Shown: positions 10,961 to 22,906, counted from the stretch's first letter. The stretch is DNA of 64,000 nt from Saccharomycopsis fibuligera x Saccharomycopsis cf. fibuligera (GCA_001936135.1 CP012816.1:3407501-3471500); one strand, 5' to 3'. Numbers and translations are program-made. Notes: generated by a model not told the origin, from the sequence alone.

Positions 10961-11704
10961 ATAGCGGCTCACCGTGTGCTATTCTCTAAGAAAAGGTGCT
11001 TTTTTCCCCTTTTTTTTATACCACTTTTTTATTTAATATTTGCTATTTGTTTTATCTTCAAATGTTCTAATTGTTTGTTTTCCTCTCTGTTTATTAGATC
11101 TTTTTATAACTGTTTGCCGATACATTTATTGTGACTTTTTCTTTTCTGATCTCTGCTCTTTTTAATTATAAAGCTATTCTGGTAGCTTCAGTGTATACTT
11201 ATCCAATGTTTTTTGATATTTTTACGAGATGGGCTGCAATTAGGTATTTTGCGACGTCTTTAGTGTATCAGAGAAAAGTGTCTAATGAAATGACCATTTA
11301 AAGTTATAAATCATGTGACATACTTTTACAAACTGAACAAAAAACATCAAATTCTAATTTACGTTATGTAAAAGGCCCGTGTAACCGCAACTTATACTAG
11401 AATTTTCCAGAAGCTTCGGTGACGCTCGTTGAAAATTACTTAAAAAAAAAAAAATTGGGAGAAGAGTATATAGGGAGGATAACTGCCTCACGATTAGAAT
11501 CATACTTTGTTTAATTGAAGTGTCAACGATTTTTTATTTCTATTTTAGAACTATATATACATTGACTTCTGGGCTTTTAAGGTAACTTCAGTCGATAACA
11601 ACAATCATCCATATACGGGACACACCAACTAAGACAGCTACAGTTTTTACCATTAAACGTCAACCTCTCAATTCAAATCAGTATAAATAACCCAATAATC
11701 AAAC
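10961..11704. other. SIF2 3' flank and FES1 promoter
   Basis: 744 bp. The first half is T-rich and probably holds the SIF2 polyadenylation region. The second half is the FES1 promoter with a four-unit heat shock element (11400-11417), an A run at about 11442-11453 and a TATATAG box at about 11467-11473. Confidence 0.65.
11400..11417 (+). promoter_or_regulatory. Perfect four-unit heat shock element upstream of FES1
   Basis: The sequence GAAttTTCcaGAAgcTTC gives four alternating GAA/TTC units with exact 2-nt spacing, the consensus bound by trimeric Hsf1. It lies about 290 bp upstream of FES1 and about 50 bp upstream of a TATA box. FES1 encodes an Hsp70 nucleotide exchange factor, a known type of Hsf1 target. 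Confidence 0.85.
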
Positions 11705-12406
11705 ATGGAAAAGCTTTTACAATGGTCCATTGCTAATGCTAATGGTGATCAAGAGACCGCTAGAAGAGTGGGCGCTCCAGATCCAAAAGCACTTGCTGAA
11801 CTTTTTGGGGCTGCTGGACCAGATGAGCCAACGCTTATGATTCAAGCCATGCAAGTAATCAATCATCCCGAAGCTTCACTTGAATCTAAAGAAATTGCCT
11901 TTGACAATTTCGAGATGCTTGTTGAGAACCTAGATAATGCAAACAATATTGAAAACTTGAAACTTTGGCAACCTATTCTCGAACAACTTGACAGTGACAA
12001 GGATGAAGTGCTTCAAAGATACGCTTGCTCAGTAATTGGCACTGCAGTGCAAAATAATGAAAAATCTCAGAAAGATTTGCTTAAATATGATAATGCATTG
12101 GAAAAACTAATTAATATTGCTAAGAATGCAGAGACTAGCTCACAGCAACTTAGATTGAAAGCATTATATGCGCTATCTAACCAAATAAGGCATAATGCAG
12201 ACGCTTATGATGTGTTTGAGAAATTCGGTGGCTGGGAATTGATCCAAGTGTTGGCTAAAGAGACTAATAATGAACGTATACAACTCAGATTGAATTCATT
12301 GTTAACTTCTATAATATCTTCTGGATTGGGTGATAAAAAGAAGAAAAACATTGAATCAATTTTTCCGAAGGAAAAAAGTGACGAGATTTTACTGTCTTAC
12401 CAATAA
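11705..12406 (+). CDS. FES1: Hsp70 nucleotide exchange factor Fes1
   Basis: 233 residues starting MEKLLQWSIANANGDQE, the conserved opening of Fes1/HspBP1. The body is made of armadillo-like helices (LMIQAMQVINHPEASLESKE, AFDNFEMLVENLDNANNIENL, LQRYACSVIGTAVQNNEKSQ, RLKALYALSNQIRHN, RIQLRLNSLLTSI). Fes1 is cytosolic and releases ADP from Ssa-type Hsp70, helping misfolded proteins reach the proteasome. Length fits the fungal family (about 230-290). A heat shock element lies upstream. Its 3' end faces the neighbouring coiled-coil gene with only 89 bp between stop codons. Confidence 0.94.
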   Translation: MEKLLQWSIANANGDQETARRVGAPDPKALAELFGAAGPDEPTLMIQAMQVINHPEASLESKEIAFDNFEMLVENLDNANNIENLKLWQPILEQLDSDKDEVLQRYACSVIGTAVQNNEKSQKDLLKYDNALEKLINIAKNAETSSQQLRLKALYALSNQIRHNADAYDVFEKFGGWELIQVLAKETNNERIQLRLNSLLTSIISSGLGDKKKKNIESIFPKEKSDEILLSYQ

Positions 12407-12495
12407 TTATACACCTTACGCTTGAACTTTGTATACTGGTACTTAATGAAATGCATTTTATTTTCTAAAAATTTCTTATCATGTTAAATTGTTTA

Positions 12496-15400
12496 TTATA
12501 AATTAGCAATCTCATTTTTAAGTTCATTGATAAGCAATTTTTTACTGGCTTTGTAATTGCTAAGTTTCCGATCAACCGTAGCGATATAGTAATCCAGCAT
12601 TAGCTGTCTTGGTTTCCGCTCAAATAAACTTTGATTATTTTCCGGCTTTTTAATACTAAGAAATTTGAGGTTCTTGGCCGTGTCTATCAAATAATCGTGA
12701 GATAACTTGTTCAATCTGGTATGCTTGTGGTAACTATTTTTACTTGATGACGACGAAAAAGCCTGTTCTGATTGGTTCAACCAACCATAAGTAGTAGGTA
12801 TACCGAATATAGATGGCGTGGAGTCTTTAGCATAACTATTAACCTGATTAGTGACCTTTACAGTCAAATAGTTAATTAAATCTCTCATAGATTGTACTTC
12901 TGACATTAATGTAAGTTTAGAACAAAACTCTTTTTCTTCAAAAATAGAACCAAAATCACCAATCAAATTCTTATTTTTCAATTTTCTTTTTAACTCAAGT
13001 TTCTGCTGTTCGTTTACTTTGAAAAGTTCACTGATTGTATTTCTTTGTCTTTGAGATTCTTGCTGAATTTTTTTGATCTCTTGTTCGAGTTTCACCAACT
13101 TTTGCTCTTTTTCATTTTGATGTTCTAATTTACTCTTCAACAAATCTATTTTCAAGTATAACTGCGAGATGAGTTGGTCCTTTTCATTAAACCCATTAGA
13201 CATCTCTTCAATCTTAGCATTAAGTGACTCTAATTCACCTGCTTTAAGTATTGCTTTAGATTGATGTTGTAAGTAACTTTTGAAAAAAACTTTGAATGAT
13301 GGTTCAATATTATTCAACGAAACATGTTCGAGCTTATCTGTGGAAAAATTGGTCAAAATAGTAGTCAACTCATTAGCTTTATCACAAAAGTTAGGTAGAA
13401 TATTCATATCTTCCAAAAATATCACAAAAATTGTTTCAAAATTTTTGTCTTCTAATTCTGAGGTAAATGAATAATGCTCGAACTCTATTTTGTTGTGTAT
13501 TTGAAATAATGTGGAAACTAGGTTGTCCAAGTGTCTGAGCAGAAACAAAAATTCCTTTGGTGTAATAATTGAGTCTTTTAAATCCCACATTTGGATATCT
13601 ATGTTGTTGCCGAGATTGTTCTGCTGCTTTTCAAGAATAATCTGCAAGGTACCAAATTTCTTATACAAGTCAAATAAGCCATCGATAACCGCTCGAACCT
13701 TTTCATTCTCGCCTTCAAGAGCAATTGAAATATCTTTGTTGTTGAAATCTTTCATACTTTTCAAGTAGTCTGTTGTGGTTTTAACATATATTTGATATAG
13801 TGACAACTGCTCTGCTAAGATGCGTCTATTCATAAAGTGGGAATGTCTCCATTTCAAAACTAAGTTTTTTAACAAATCATTATTAATTAATGAGTCTATC
13901 TTTTCTGTTTTAGAGACTCGCATTTCCCTATCCTGGATAGTTGTATTTTCTTCATTAGCAAAACAAGCTTTTAATGAAGTACATGCGAAAATTAGAATTT
14001 CGCCCAAATCCTCCTTCAAATCAGAGGTCAATATTTGATAATATATATCTTTAAATAATTGGTACATGTGGTTCAAAGAGCTTAACAACTTTTCGAAATT
14101 AAATTGGGTATCTTCTAAAATACGATCATCATACTCAATTTTGGTTAATAGCATAGAGAGAATGAACCTTAACTTGCCAAAATCTTTACCATACACTGAA
14201 TTCTTCCCATCAGGGAGTTCGGTATCATGGGCATTTTCAGTCAGAGATTCCAAAGAAGCACGCCTGGTATTTAACAGTGCCATTATAATTGACTTTATGA
14301 TTTCGATAATTGATGGGAGAATATTTGTACACTTTATAAGATTATCACAGTTAATAAGTTCATTGTTCAATATACCATTCTGGTGATTACCAGCATTATT
14401 CTCAGAAGATGATAGCACCTCTTGTAAAAATTGTTCAAAAATTTCTTTCAACTCTTTCTCATTCTTGTAATCTAAGCGTAGTATCTGATTTTCCAAGTCT
14501 GTTTTGACGTTGATGTGTTCTAGTTTTCCAACTTTTACGTTAAGCTCATTGATTTTGTTATGTAGTAGTTCCAAGTTAACATCACCGATTGCTTCATATT
14601 GTGTACTGTTTTGCAACATCCCACTCAATTCAGCTTTACTTTGACTTAACTCTTCTTGATATTTCTGCCTTTGTGCATTCAATAAGCTCTCAAAATACTT
14701 TGTCTTTTTTTCAAAATTGGCAATTTCAAGTTTATCATTTTCAATTACTTTTTTCAATCTGTCAATATCTTTGTGTAGTTCTTTTTCACTTTGGTTATGC
14801 GCTTCTTCTAAATCATTGGCAATATCTCTCAAATCCTCTAATTCTTGCACAGTTTCTCGAAGCTTAGTATTTTCTTCATTCAAATTAATATTTTTTTCAC
14901 TCAATGTTTCAATTAACTCAGTAGCTTCCAATGAAGAGTCTACTTGAGCCTTAAGGTCCTGAATGAATAGCTGCGCCTGTTCTAATTCATTAGAGACTAC
15001 TTGATATTTGTCCTGATATTCCTTCAACGATACAACCTCAGATTCCAAAGACTGTATTTTGCTAACAAGTTCATTTTCCTTTTCGTCAGAAACTTGCCTT
15101 AACTTCACAAGTGCTGTTTCCAACAATTTGTTTCGCTCAAAGATATTTTCAGAGTGCTTTTCATTCATAGCTGAAGTCTCAGCAACACCGTCATTTTCTT
15201 GTGCAAATTGTTTTCTCATTTGCTGCTGGAGAGTGTTGAATTGTTCTTTAAGCTCATCATAGTCTTTATTCAAATTTTCAAGCTTAGAATTTAACAATTG
15301 ATTCTTTTCATCTAGAAATTCCTTGTCTATAGTTAACATTTCCAAATCATCTTCACTTGATTCGACATTTTGCTTAAGTTTGGTATTTTCTGACTCAAGC

Positions 15401-16595
15401 GACGTTATTTGCTTCTGTAACTTTTCTATCTCCACCGCCATTGAATGTAATTTATCCTGTAATTTGACAATGATCCGCTGTAATTTCTGTTGTTGTTCTT
15501 CGTTTTGCTGTGCCATTGAGTCCAATTCCTCATTTCTACGCTGCTTTTCCGTAGCTCCGTTACCAATTTCATTACCAGCGCCATTGCTTAATGTTGCACT
15601 GATGCTTCTATTAGCGCTTCTACTAGTACCATTTTCCTTATTTTTGTTGAGCTCTGATCGCATAGTGACCCCTGGTCCTAAACTCCTTCTACCACTACTG
15701 CTAGTGCTAGCGCTGAAACTTCTTGTAGATACCACTGTAGCGCCAGTAGTGCTCGTGGCGCCTCGTGCAGCAGCAACATCAGAATTCATTGAATGCTCAT
15801 TGGGGCTCTTAGCACTACTTATGTTGCTTTTGGCAGACAGACTGTTGCTTGAATGAATTGTAGCAGAACTGGCCTTTCTCTCGCTTATCTGTGTACTTCT
15901 TGTTATATTGGCACTTGGCTTCAAACCGCCATTAACATTACTGCTATTGCCATTACGAAAAGCGCCGAGTTTTGATCTCTCAGGACTTTTGCTCTTAATT
16001 TCGCTAACAGGAGTGTTAGCTCCATAGTAATTTTCATTGGCTGTTGACCCGGTCTCCATAGTGTCGCATTTATTGTTACTGCTGCTGCTATTGCTACTGC
16101 TTGTGACTCTGTCATTCCTTATTGGTCTAGCTCCACTGGCTAACCTTGGACTTGTCAACCTCCCAGCTATACTTGGGCTTAAAGGTCTATATGCCCCTGT
16201 GCCATTATTATTTATGTTGTTGTTACTATTACTAGTGTTAAAATTCAAACTTGAGTGCATGCCAGATACCCTTCTCATTGGTGTTTTGAACACTCCTCCA
16301 TGTGCATCTTCTTTAATGTCAAGATGGTTGTTTAGATTAACTTGACTAGTTGGTGATAAAGAAAGGCTCGCTGTCCTGCTATTGCTGCTTCTACTGAAGC
16401 TGCTCTCTAACGTGTTAGAAATCGATCGCTGCGGATGTGGATGAGATTGTTGTTGTGGCTGATGACTCTTGATGCTAGTTTTAAGGAACGTTGAAGGTGG
16501 TGTGAGGATTCGCCTACTGTTTATACTTGCCCTACTATTTTTACTATTAGCAGTGTTGTTACTATTGGTGTCAGCAGTGGTATTGGCATTAGTAA

Positions 16596-16628
<33 letters not shown>

Positions 16629-16686
16629 GATTGGCGCTGTTGTTGGAACCGCTGCCAATTTTCGCTATTGCTTGTTGTCTATCCAT
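12496..16686 (-). CDS. Large coiled-coil protein, candidate dynactin p150-Glued (Nip100) without CAP-Gly
   Basis: 1396 residues. Residues 1-370 are disordered, Ser/Asn-rich and basic, with SP and RxS motifs (RRILTPPSTFLK, RPLSPSIAGRLTSPRL). Residues about 380-720 form a long coiled coil (QQNEEQQQKLQRIIVKLQDK onward). A mostly helical region follows (about 730-1180, including FGKLRFILSMLLTKIEYDDR and FLFLLRHLDNLVSTLFQIHN), then a second coiled coil (about 1180-1250) and a basic tail ending LLINELKNEIANL. Order and size resemble p150-Glued: basic region, coiled coil 1, dynactin domain, coiled coil 2. No CAP-Gly core is visible at the N-terminus. Other long coiled-coil proteins remain possible. 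ARP1, another dynactin subunit, is 35 kb away. The gene itself is certain; the family is not. Confidence 0.6.
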
Positions 16687-17744
16687 GTCATTTATTTATC
16701 TATCTGCCTATCTATTTCTTTATTAATATAATTTGAAACCTCGTTTTAACTTGGTGACCTTGCTAGAGCTGTTATCTTAGTCTTGATGTAACGTAACGTA
16801 ATGTGAGAAATAAACTAATAAATTTACAAATTAAGTGTTGGAGTTTAGCTTGTTATGTGAATCCTTTATTTTGTGTTTTTGAAACCCCTTTTGCTGTCCC
16901 AATCTGCAATTATTGTTTTTGGAGCTTTAAGTAACTTGGACTTAATTTAATTGACTGGAATTCGAGAATGAGTGAGATCAGCACTTGGCCCAAACAACAC
17001 TATATATGTTTGATAATCTGACTTGGCGTTTGAAATTCCTGTTATTATAATCCAGAAAAAAAACAAAAAAAAAAACTGTAGGTTTAATTTGACCCGAACC
17101 GCCCACTAATTAACTCAATTTCTCAATTTATCCAAAGTTGCGATGCAACAGTTGATCACCAATTAAGGTATACATAGCTTATAATAATTGATCCGATATC
17201 GCAGGGGGAAAATAGTAAACAAAACAGATCAACACAGATCTAACAACGCAGTGTAAGTTGGTGTAAGAGACAACGCCATAATTACTAAACACACTCACTA
17301 CAGTATAATAGGAAGGTAAAATATATGGGATTAAATAGAACCACAGAATACGACAATGCTATTATGATTGTTGCCTTGCTGTTTGAATAAGCAAAATTAT
17401 TTCGATTAGAGTTGGAGTGTTTTAAATGACTCTGTGTAATTATTCGTTTAAAGTTATTAGACCTTACATTCTATATATTTTATAAGTGATTGAATAGTCT
17501 GAAGGATACGAAATACACAAGTGTGGGTACGAACACTATCGAGAAAGAAAAAAAATTTTTTCATGACAAAAATTTTCGTAAAAATTCAAATGCAAAATGT
17601 TTACAATATTACTCAACAGAACCAACCATGCAAGCAAAGAAAATAACATTCGCCTCTCTTTTTGGACTAATTCACATTTATAGGATACAAATGTGATGAA
17701 AAATAGCAAAACAAAAAGAAACACAAATCAAGTCAAAAGAAAAA

Positions 17745-17747
<3 letters not shown>

Positions 17748-17775
<28 letters not shown>
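17748..17775. repeat. T(28) homopolymer
   Basis: Uninterrupted run of 28 T in the intergenic space, followed by another short T-rich segment. Confidence 0.95.
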
Positions 17776-17780
<5 letters not shown>

Positions 17781-18621
17781 TTTTGGCTTTTTATTCCTCG
17801 TTTCCATTTTAACAACTAATGAACATAAGTATATAGATGTAAGAAACTCAAGCAAAGCAACAATAGCACAACAATCACTCTTTTATGATGACAAACATTT
17901 ATGAAGTTCAATTTAGAAGAAAATCAACATATGAGCAGATAAGAACAAACTAGACGCTTAAAGCTAAGCCGATATCAATAAAAGATTTAGCAAGCATCAT
18001 AGAGAAGCTAGTATTATAAAAAGAACAAAATTTAAAAGAACTTTTGTAACAAAAGTGTAGCATAAAAATAACATCAAAGTATAAGCTTGGCATAATAGAT
18101 AGTAGTAATAATAACAGATAGTAATAAATAATAATAAAAATAATAATAATACTAAGAATAACAAAATGAGAAAAACTTTTTTTTTTCTCAGGTACCTTGT
18201 TCAAAAAATCTAGACCATAAGAATGTCAACCAACTAGGGAAAAAAATCAATCCAACAAAAACAAATAGTATGACAAAATAAAGTTGGCAATAAAACACAA
18301 TCAAGACAGAAATAAAAAAAAAAAAAGAAAAAAAAAAGACGTAGAAAATAAATAATCGTAGTAGTAACAACAAGCAGAGTAATGATAAGCAGCAGCAACG
18401 TTATGAAACAAAATTCCAATCAGTAAACAACAAACAAAATTAATTTTGGAATGAGCGGGCAATGAAAATATGATAACGAATAAACATAAAGTAGTAACAT
18501 TAGCAACAGCAGTAACAAATGACAGGAAGAGTGACAACAAAAATAATTAAACAAACACAAAATAATGTTTTAAAGTAACTGTAATAATGATGAAAAGAAT
18601 GGGGAGACAAAACAAAACAAT

Positions 18622-18647
18622 TGACTTGACTTAACTTAACTTAACTT
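18622..18647. repeat. Pentanucleotide repeat in the 3' flank of the RRM gene
   Basis: Five copies of tgact/taact in tandem, 30 bp beyond the stop codon of the minus-strand RRM gene. On the sense strand it reads as AGTTA/AGTCA repeats within the probable 3' UTR. Confidence 0.8.
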
Positions 18648-18677
18648 TAATTAGTGAAAAATGATGAGGAAAATTGT

Positions 18678-20129
18678 TTATGCATAAATGAAACCATTGG
18701 AGGTGGTTTCAACTCTATCTAATCTACCATCTCTGGCAGCGTTGAGCAAAGTATTCAATCTGTATTGATCATTAGTTTCATTGAATTGAGAAAATAAATT
18801 TGGAGCAGCCAACTGTTGCAAATACTTTTGTTGATTTTGGTTGTTTTGAGAGGAACTTCTTCCCCAAGACAATCTAATTCTAGAGTTACCAATAGGGTAT
18901 CCCTGCATTTGCTGAATAGCGTTCTCGGCGCTGGATCTCAAAACATACTGTACAAAACCGCAACCTTTGTTTTGCAAAACTTTAACATAAATGATATCAC
19001 CAAATCCTTCGAAGAATGAACGCAATTGTTGTTCGCTGACGCCATTACTCAAACCGCCTACAAAGACAGTAGTGTTGTTTGGGTCAGTGTATTGGTTCAA
19101 TGGTGGCTGAAATTGGGATGTAGTAACTGATGGTTGAGCTCTAGATGGACTACCGTTAGCGCCAAACAACTGAGCATTGGCATTGTTGTTAAAACCGATA
19201 TTATTGTTGGCACTGCTGTTGTTATTGGAGTTTTTTGGCACGGCGGTACTAACTCTGATTGGTCTACCATTGACCATAACACCATTCATTTCAATCAAAG
19301 CTCTTTGTTGGTCGGCTTCCGAAGTGAACCTAATAAAACCGTAGCCTCTAGAAGCGCCAGTTAGCGGATCGTACATGATCTTGATACCAGAAACAGAAGC
19401 ATATCTAGACTTGAACAAATCAAGCAACTCTTGTTCTTTAATGTCATTGGCAAGATCGCCAACAAAAATGGAAGATTCGTGGACTTGCGGACCTCCAAAG
19501 TTGCCGCCAACATTACCGCCTAAACCATTAGAAATGCTATTATTATTGCTGCCACCATGATGATTGAAGCTGCCGCCACCAGAAGCCCAATTCAATTTCA
19601 AAGTTTTAGAAGTACCCGGAATAATCAAGCCATTTTTCATAATGGCTTTGGAAGCAGCCAAATAAGTTCCAAAGTCAACAAAGCAGTAGCCGGCATTGTT
19701 CACCTCCGCGCTGCCGGTTTTCTCTCTGATAAGCTTGACGCCGACAACATTCTCGCCCAAAGAGGCCCAAATGGATCTGATAGCGTTTTCGTCCCACCAT
19801 GGATCCAATTCGCCCATCCACAATTGAGATTTTTCTTTAGGTAACAATTGAGCTTGTGTTGGGGAAGGCTGGAGCTGAGGATTGAACGTCAACTGGGTTG
19901 CGTTACTAGATCCAAGAGCAAATTGAGAGTTCATTGGAATTGGTTGTTCCAAGATCGAGGAAGCAGCCGATTGGTGCTGTTGCTGCTGCTGTTGCTGCTG
20001 CTGAGGCAGAATTGGTGATTGGTTGGTGGATACTGGCAATTGGCCGAGTAAAGAGGAAGAAGAGGTGTCTGCTTGTTGCAATGGGAAAGCTGACTGAGAA
20101 ACAAAACTTCCGAAATTCGAGATCGACAT
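18678..20129 (-). CDS. Three-RRM RNA-binding protein of the Nam8/Ngr1/TIA-1 type
   Basis: 483 residues. A Gln-rich N-terminus (Q run at about 43-51) precedes RRM1 (102-182; QLWMGELDPWWDENAIRSIW, GYCFVDFGTY, LKLNWASGG), a Gly/Asn-rich linker, RRM2 (219-297; SIFVGDLANDIKEQELLDLF, RGYGFIRFTS, GRPIRVSTA) and RRM3 (353-422; TVFVGGLSNGVSEQQLRSFF, GCGFVQYVLR, IRLSWGRSS). All three carry RNP1/RNP2 aromatic residues. NGLIIPGTSKTLKLNWA and KSRYASVSGIKIMYD resemble Nam8 (a U1 snRNP protein needed for meiotic splicing) slightly more than Ngr1, which promotes mRNA decay. The family binds U-rich RNA. Start is the first ATG. Its probable leader and 3' UTR are both pyrimidine-rich on the sense strand. Confidence 0.82.
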   Translation of the reverse strand: MSISNFGSFVSQSAFPLQQADTSSSSLLGQLPVSTNQSPILPQQQQQQQQQHQSAASSILEQPIPMNSQFALGSSNATQLTFNPQLQPSPTQAQLLPKEKSQLWMGELDPWWDENAIRSIWASLGENVVGVKLIREKTGSAEVNNAGYCFVDFGTYLAASKAIMKNGLIIPGTSKTLKLNWASGGGSFNHHGGSNNNSISNGLGGNVGGNFGGPQVHESSIFVGDLANDIKEQELLDLFKSRYASVSGIKIMYDPLTGASRGYGFIRFTSEADQQRALIEMNGVMVNGRPIRVSTAVPKNSNNNSSANNNIGFNNNANAQLFGANGSPSRAQPSVTTSQFQPPLNQYTDPNNTTVFVGGLSNGVSEQQLRSFFEGFGDIIYVKVLQNKGCGFVQYVLRSSAENAIQQMQGYPIGNSRIRLSWGRSSSQNNQNQQKYLQQLAAPNLFSQFNETNDQYRLNTLLNAARDGRLDRVETTSNGFIYA

Positions 20130-20640
20130 TGTTGCAATTGTTTGAAAAAAAATATATTTTTGTTTACTTTTCTTTCTGTTTTGATTTTCTTAACAGTGTT
20201 TTATATTATTTTTTTTTGTCCTGCGGGTGGGCGGATTATTGATGGATGTGATATGAATAAGGTGGGATGAGTGTTGTATTTGTCACAAATTAGAGGAACA
20301 AGGGTAAAAGCTCAATTTCAATCGTGTAGAGAAAAACGAAGAAGAAAAGACAAGGAAGAAAAAGGGAAAAAACTAAAAGAGTAGAGAAAAGTAAAAAAGT
20401 AGAAATTCAAAAGAAAAGAAAAACGGGACTAGAACAATAGAATAGGAACAAGCGGAACTAGGTCAAACAAACAAAACGAAACGCAAAAGCGGGAAGGGGC
20501 GCACAGAAAAAAAAAAAAAAAAACTAAAATTCAAGCTGCGGAAAACTGGACGTGCCTGAGTGTGTATGTGTGGGAGCGAGCGGTGGCGAAACACAGCTGA
20601 GGTCAGGGGAGAGCTACTGTTTTATATAAACGACAAAATC
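20130..20640 (-). promoter_or_regulatory. Pyrimidine-rich leader and TATA box of the RRM gene
   Basis: From about 20280 to 20530 the plus strand is nearly all purine, so the sense strand of the minus-strand RRM gene is a long C/U tract. A self-complementary TTTATATAAA (20621-20630) about 490 bp upstream of the ATG is a candidate TATA box. Together they suggest a 5' leader of 400 nt or more. Transcription start is inferred, not seen. Confidence 0.45.
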
Positions 20641-20672
20641 AAAATTCAAGGAAAAATTAAACTGAAGAAAAA

Positions 20673-20678
<6 letters not shown>

Positions 20679-20708
<30 letters not shown>
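20679..20708. repeat. A(30) homopolymer
   Basis: Uninterrupted run of 30 A, just upstream of the candidate TATA box of the RRM gene; poly(dA:dT) of this length excludes nucleosomes in yeasts. Confidence 0.95.
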
Positions 20709-20710
<2 letters not shown>

Positions 20711-22904
20711 AAAAATAGAAATAGAAAGTTCAAACGGGCAGCAAAAGCAAAAAAGCGTAAAAAGGTTCTAGTGCACAGATTCAGCGTGTGGCGGCAAACA
20801 ACAATCTCCAGCGTCGAGCTGGGGAAATGTTTGTTATAATTTAAAGATTATATATTTAAAAGCAAATGTTCTAACAGTTGCGCTGTATTGGCTGTCTGAT
20901 AGCATCAAGCTGTCTCAATTTACTCGCCCGTGTTTGAGTGCCTGTCTGTTGCTGGCTGCTCAGGCTAATAAGAATTGATATGTAGTTGTTTGTCGTCGAG
21001 GCATCAGCGGCGCCGTCAACATCCATCCGTCGGTCGTTCCTACAATATTAAGGCTCATCGGCCGCTTGTCATCGCACAAACCTTGCCCATGGGCATGCAT
21101 CTAAAATCGTCTTAGGGCTAGGTGCGTCGCACTGCAGTGGAACTCGATGCAAGCATATGCGCGACCTGCATGACTCGCTTCTTTGTCTCCAATAAACAAT
21201 TGCTATATTTCTGGTGCGCTGGCGCTTGTCGGTGCCTGCTGGAGCGGATACATGCTTAGGAACGCTTTTGCATACTATAACATGCTTACACTGACTTTCT
21301 TAGCATATGCTGAACCTACAGAGTAGCAGGCTTATGCATGCAAGCTGCTGTAAAGCTGCTGTGAAGCTGCTTTTGTAGTCGAACTTTCGCTACTTTACTT
21401 TTTTTTTTGTTTCCAGGAGCTTCTGTAAATCCAACTCAAGAAATTCGAGAGCTCTCTTTATAACGTCTACTTCGCTTTGTAGTTGTTTTTTTCGCGGGTC
21501 GGTGCTGCATCCATGGATGGATGTTTATTTGTTGCGGTGTCGGTGGCGGAGACGGTGGCGAGTGAAAGGTTGCCGCATTTCAGATCTACTCACAAAGCGT
21601 TTGATTGCAAGGTGAACTGTCCTGTATCGCATACAAAATACCAAGTAATAGATAGATCACATTAGCTTCCAAAACACCCACCCCTGTTGGTGGCCCCTGT
21701 TGGTGGTGGAATAACCATAACACAGTACTTTAATTGGAGAAGTGTCACTATATGACATACCTGGCCAAATATGGCCTAAAAACCTCTAATCACAGTCGCG
21801 CTTTCCGTGTTTGCCGCGCTTGCCGCTCTTCCCTTTTTCTCATTTTTCTTCTCCAATCTCTCGTCATCATCCGCAGGCCTTAATCAAGCCCTGGGTTGCG
21901 CGCATGCTCTCGAGTTCTAGACAGGGGAGAAGATTTTCTATCTTTAGCAATACACATGTACAACACGTACGCGTAACCTACGATATTGCATGTTAGATAA
22001 CATAATCAGCCCTTTGATTATTTAATCACACCTGCGATCCTGTTGTTTTGCTGTTTTCTATGCTGATGTGTTTGTGCGTCTTTTGAGCCTTTTCCTGTTT
22101 TTCGTCTCTGGTAGTTAGCTAGCTCCTGGTGTGTCTGCAATCGAAGGTGAGGAAGTTTATATAAACTAGTGCTTGCACTGCCGGATAGCTCTATCAAATC
22201 ATTGGCTCCAGAGCATCCACTCTTAATCGCATTTATTACACAAGAAATGATGCATGGCTTTTCAACACCATATCCCAGACGCAAAAACATTACATAATCT
22301 TTGCATTGTCAAATTCAACTATAATCAGCAGCAGTCAACAAAATTTTCGCTCCCTCTTGCTGCAGCCACTCCTCAGTTCCTCAATAGTCCAAATTTTTCT
22401 AAAAAACTCTTTTTTCCTCTTCATCCATAATTGTCTGCACTATGTGTTGTTATGTATTACCATGTGTTATCATGTATACAGTTAGATGCATCAGCCGCAT
22501 GCTTCAAACTGCATAAGAAAAATTGAATTTTAAAAGAAAAGTGCTCATCGAGCTAAATGCATGTACACGCCAAAAAACGGCAAAATTTGTCCTGAAATCA
22601 AGTAGTGGCGGCAGCAGCAGTAGCAGAAGCCATCGGACATCCAGAATTGACATCCCCATCTTGGGATTCGAAGGCACCTACAATATACTCGTATATAGCA
22701 GCACGCCCACTGCACTCAAGTAATATTCTTAGAATTTAATAACTCACAAACGATATTTGAAATTTAGCAGTGCTTTCAATCATAATCACCGCACAAAACC
22801 TTTTGAAGAAATAAAATGACGATCAACAGATTAGCACAATAAAACGACGTTGATAATTGCCACTGGCGGAGTTTCTAGCCTGGAAATTGCAGGCAAAAAG
22901 TGAA

Positions 22905-22906
<2 letters not shown>

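Larger units (their letters stand above)
16687..18677. other. Intergenic region, p150-like promoter and 3' flank of RRM gene
   Basis: Nearly 2 kb. The first part is the promoter and leader of the coiled-coil gene. The part from about 17950 is A-rich on the plus strand, so the 3' UTR of the minus-strand RRM gene would be U-rich. It holds a T28 run (17748-17775) and a 5-bp tandem repeat (18622-18647). Short open frames here are of low complexity and I do not accept them as genes. Confidence 0.55.

Noticed and set aside
22018-22290. 90-codon minus-strand ORF in the gene desert
   Set aside because: Mixed composition without any recognised motif, no neighbouring exon, and length expected by chance in 6 kb.
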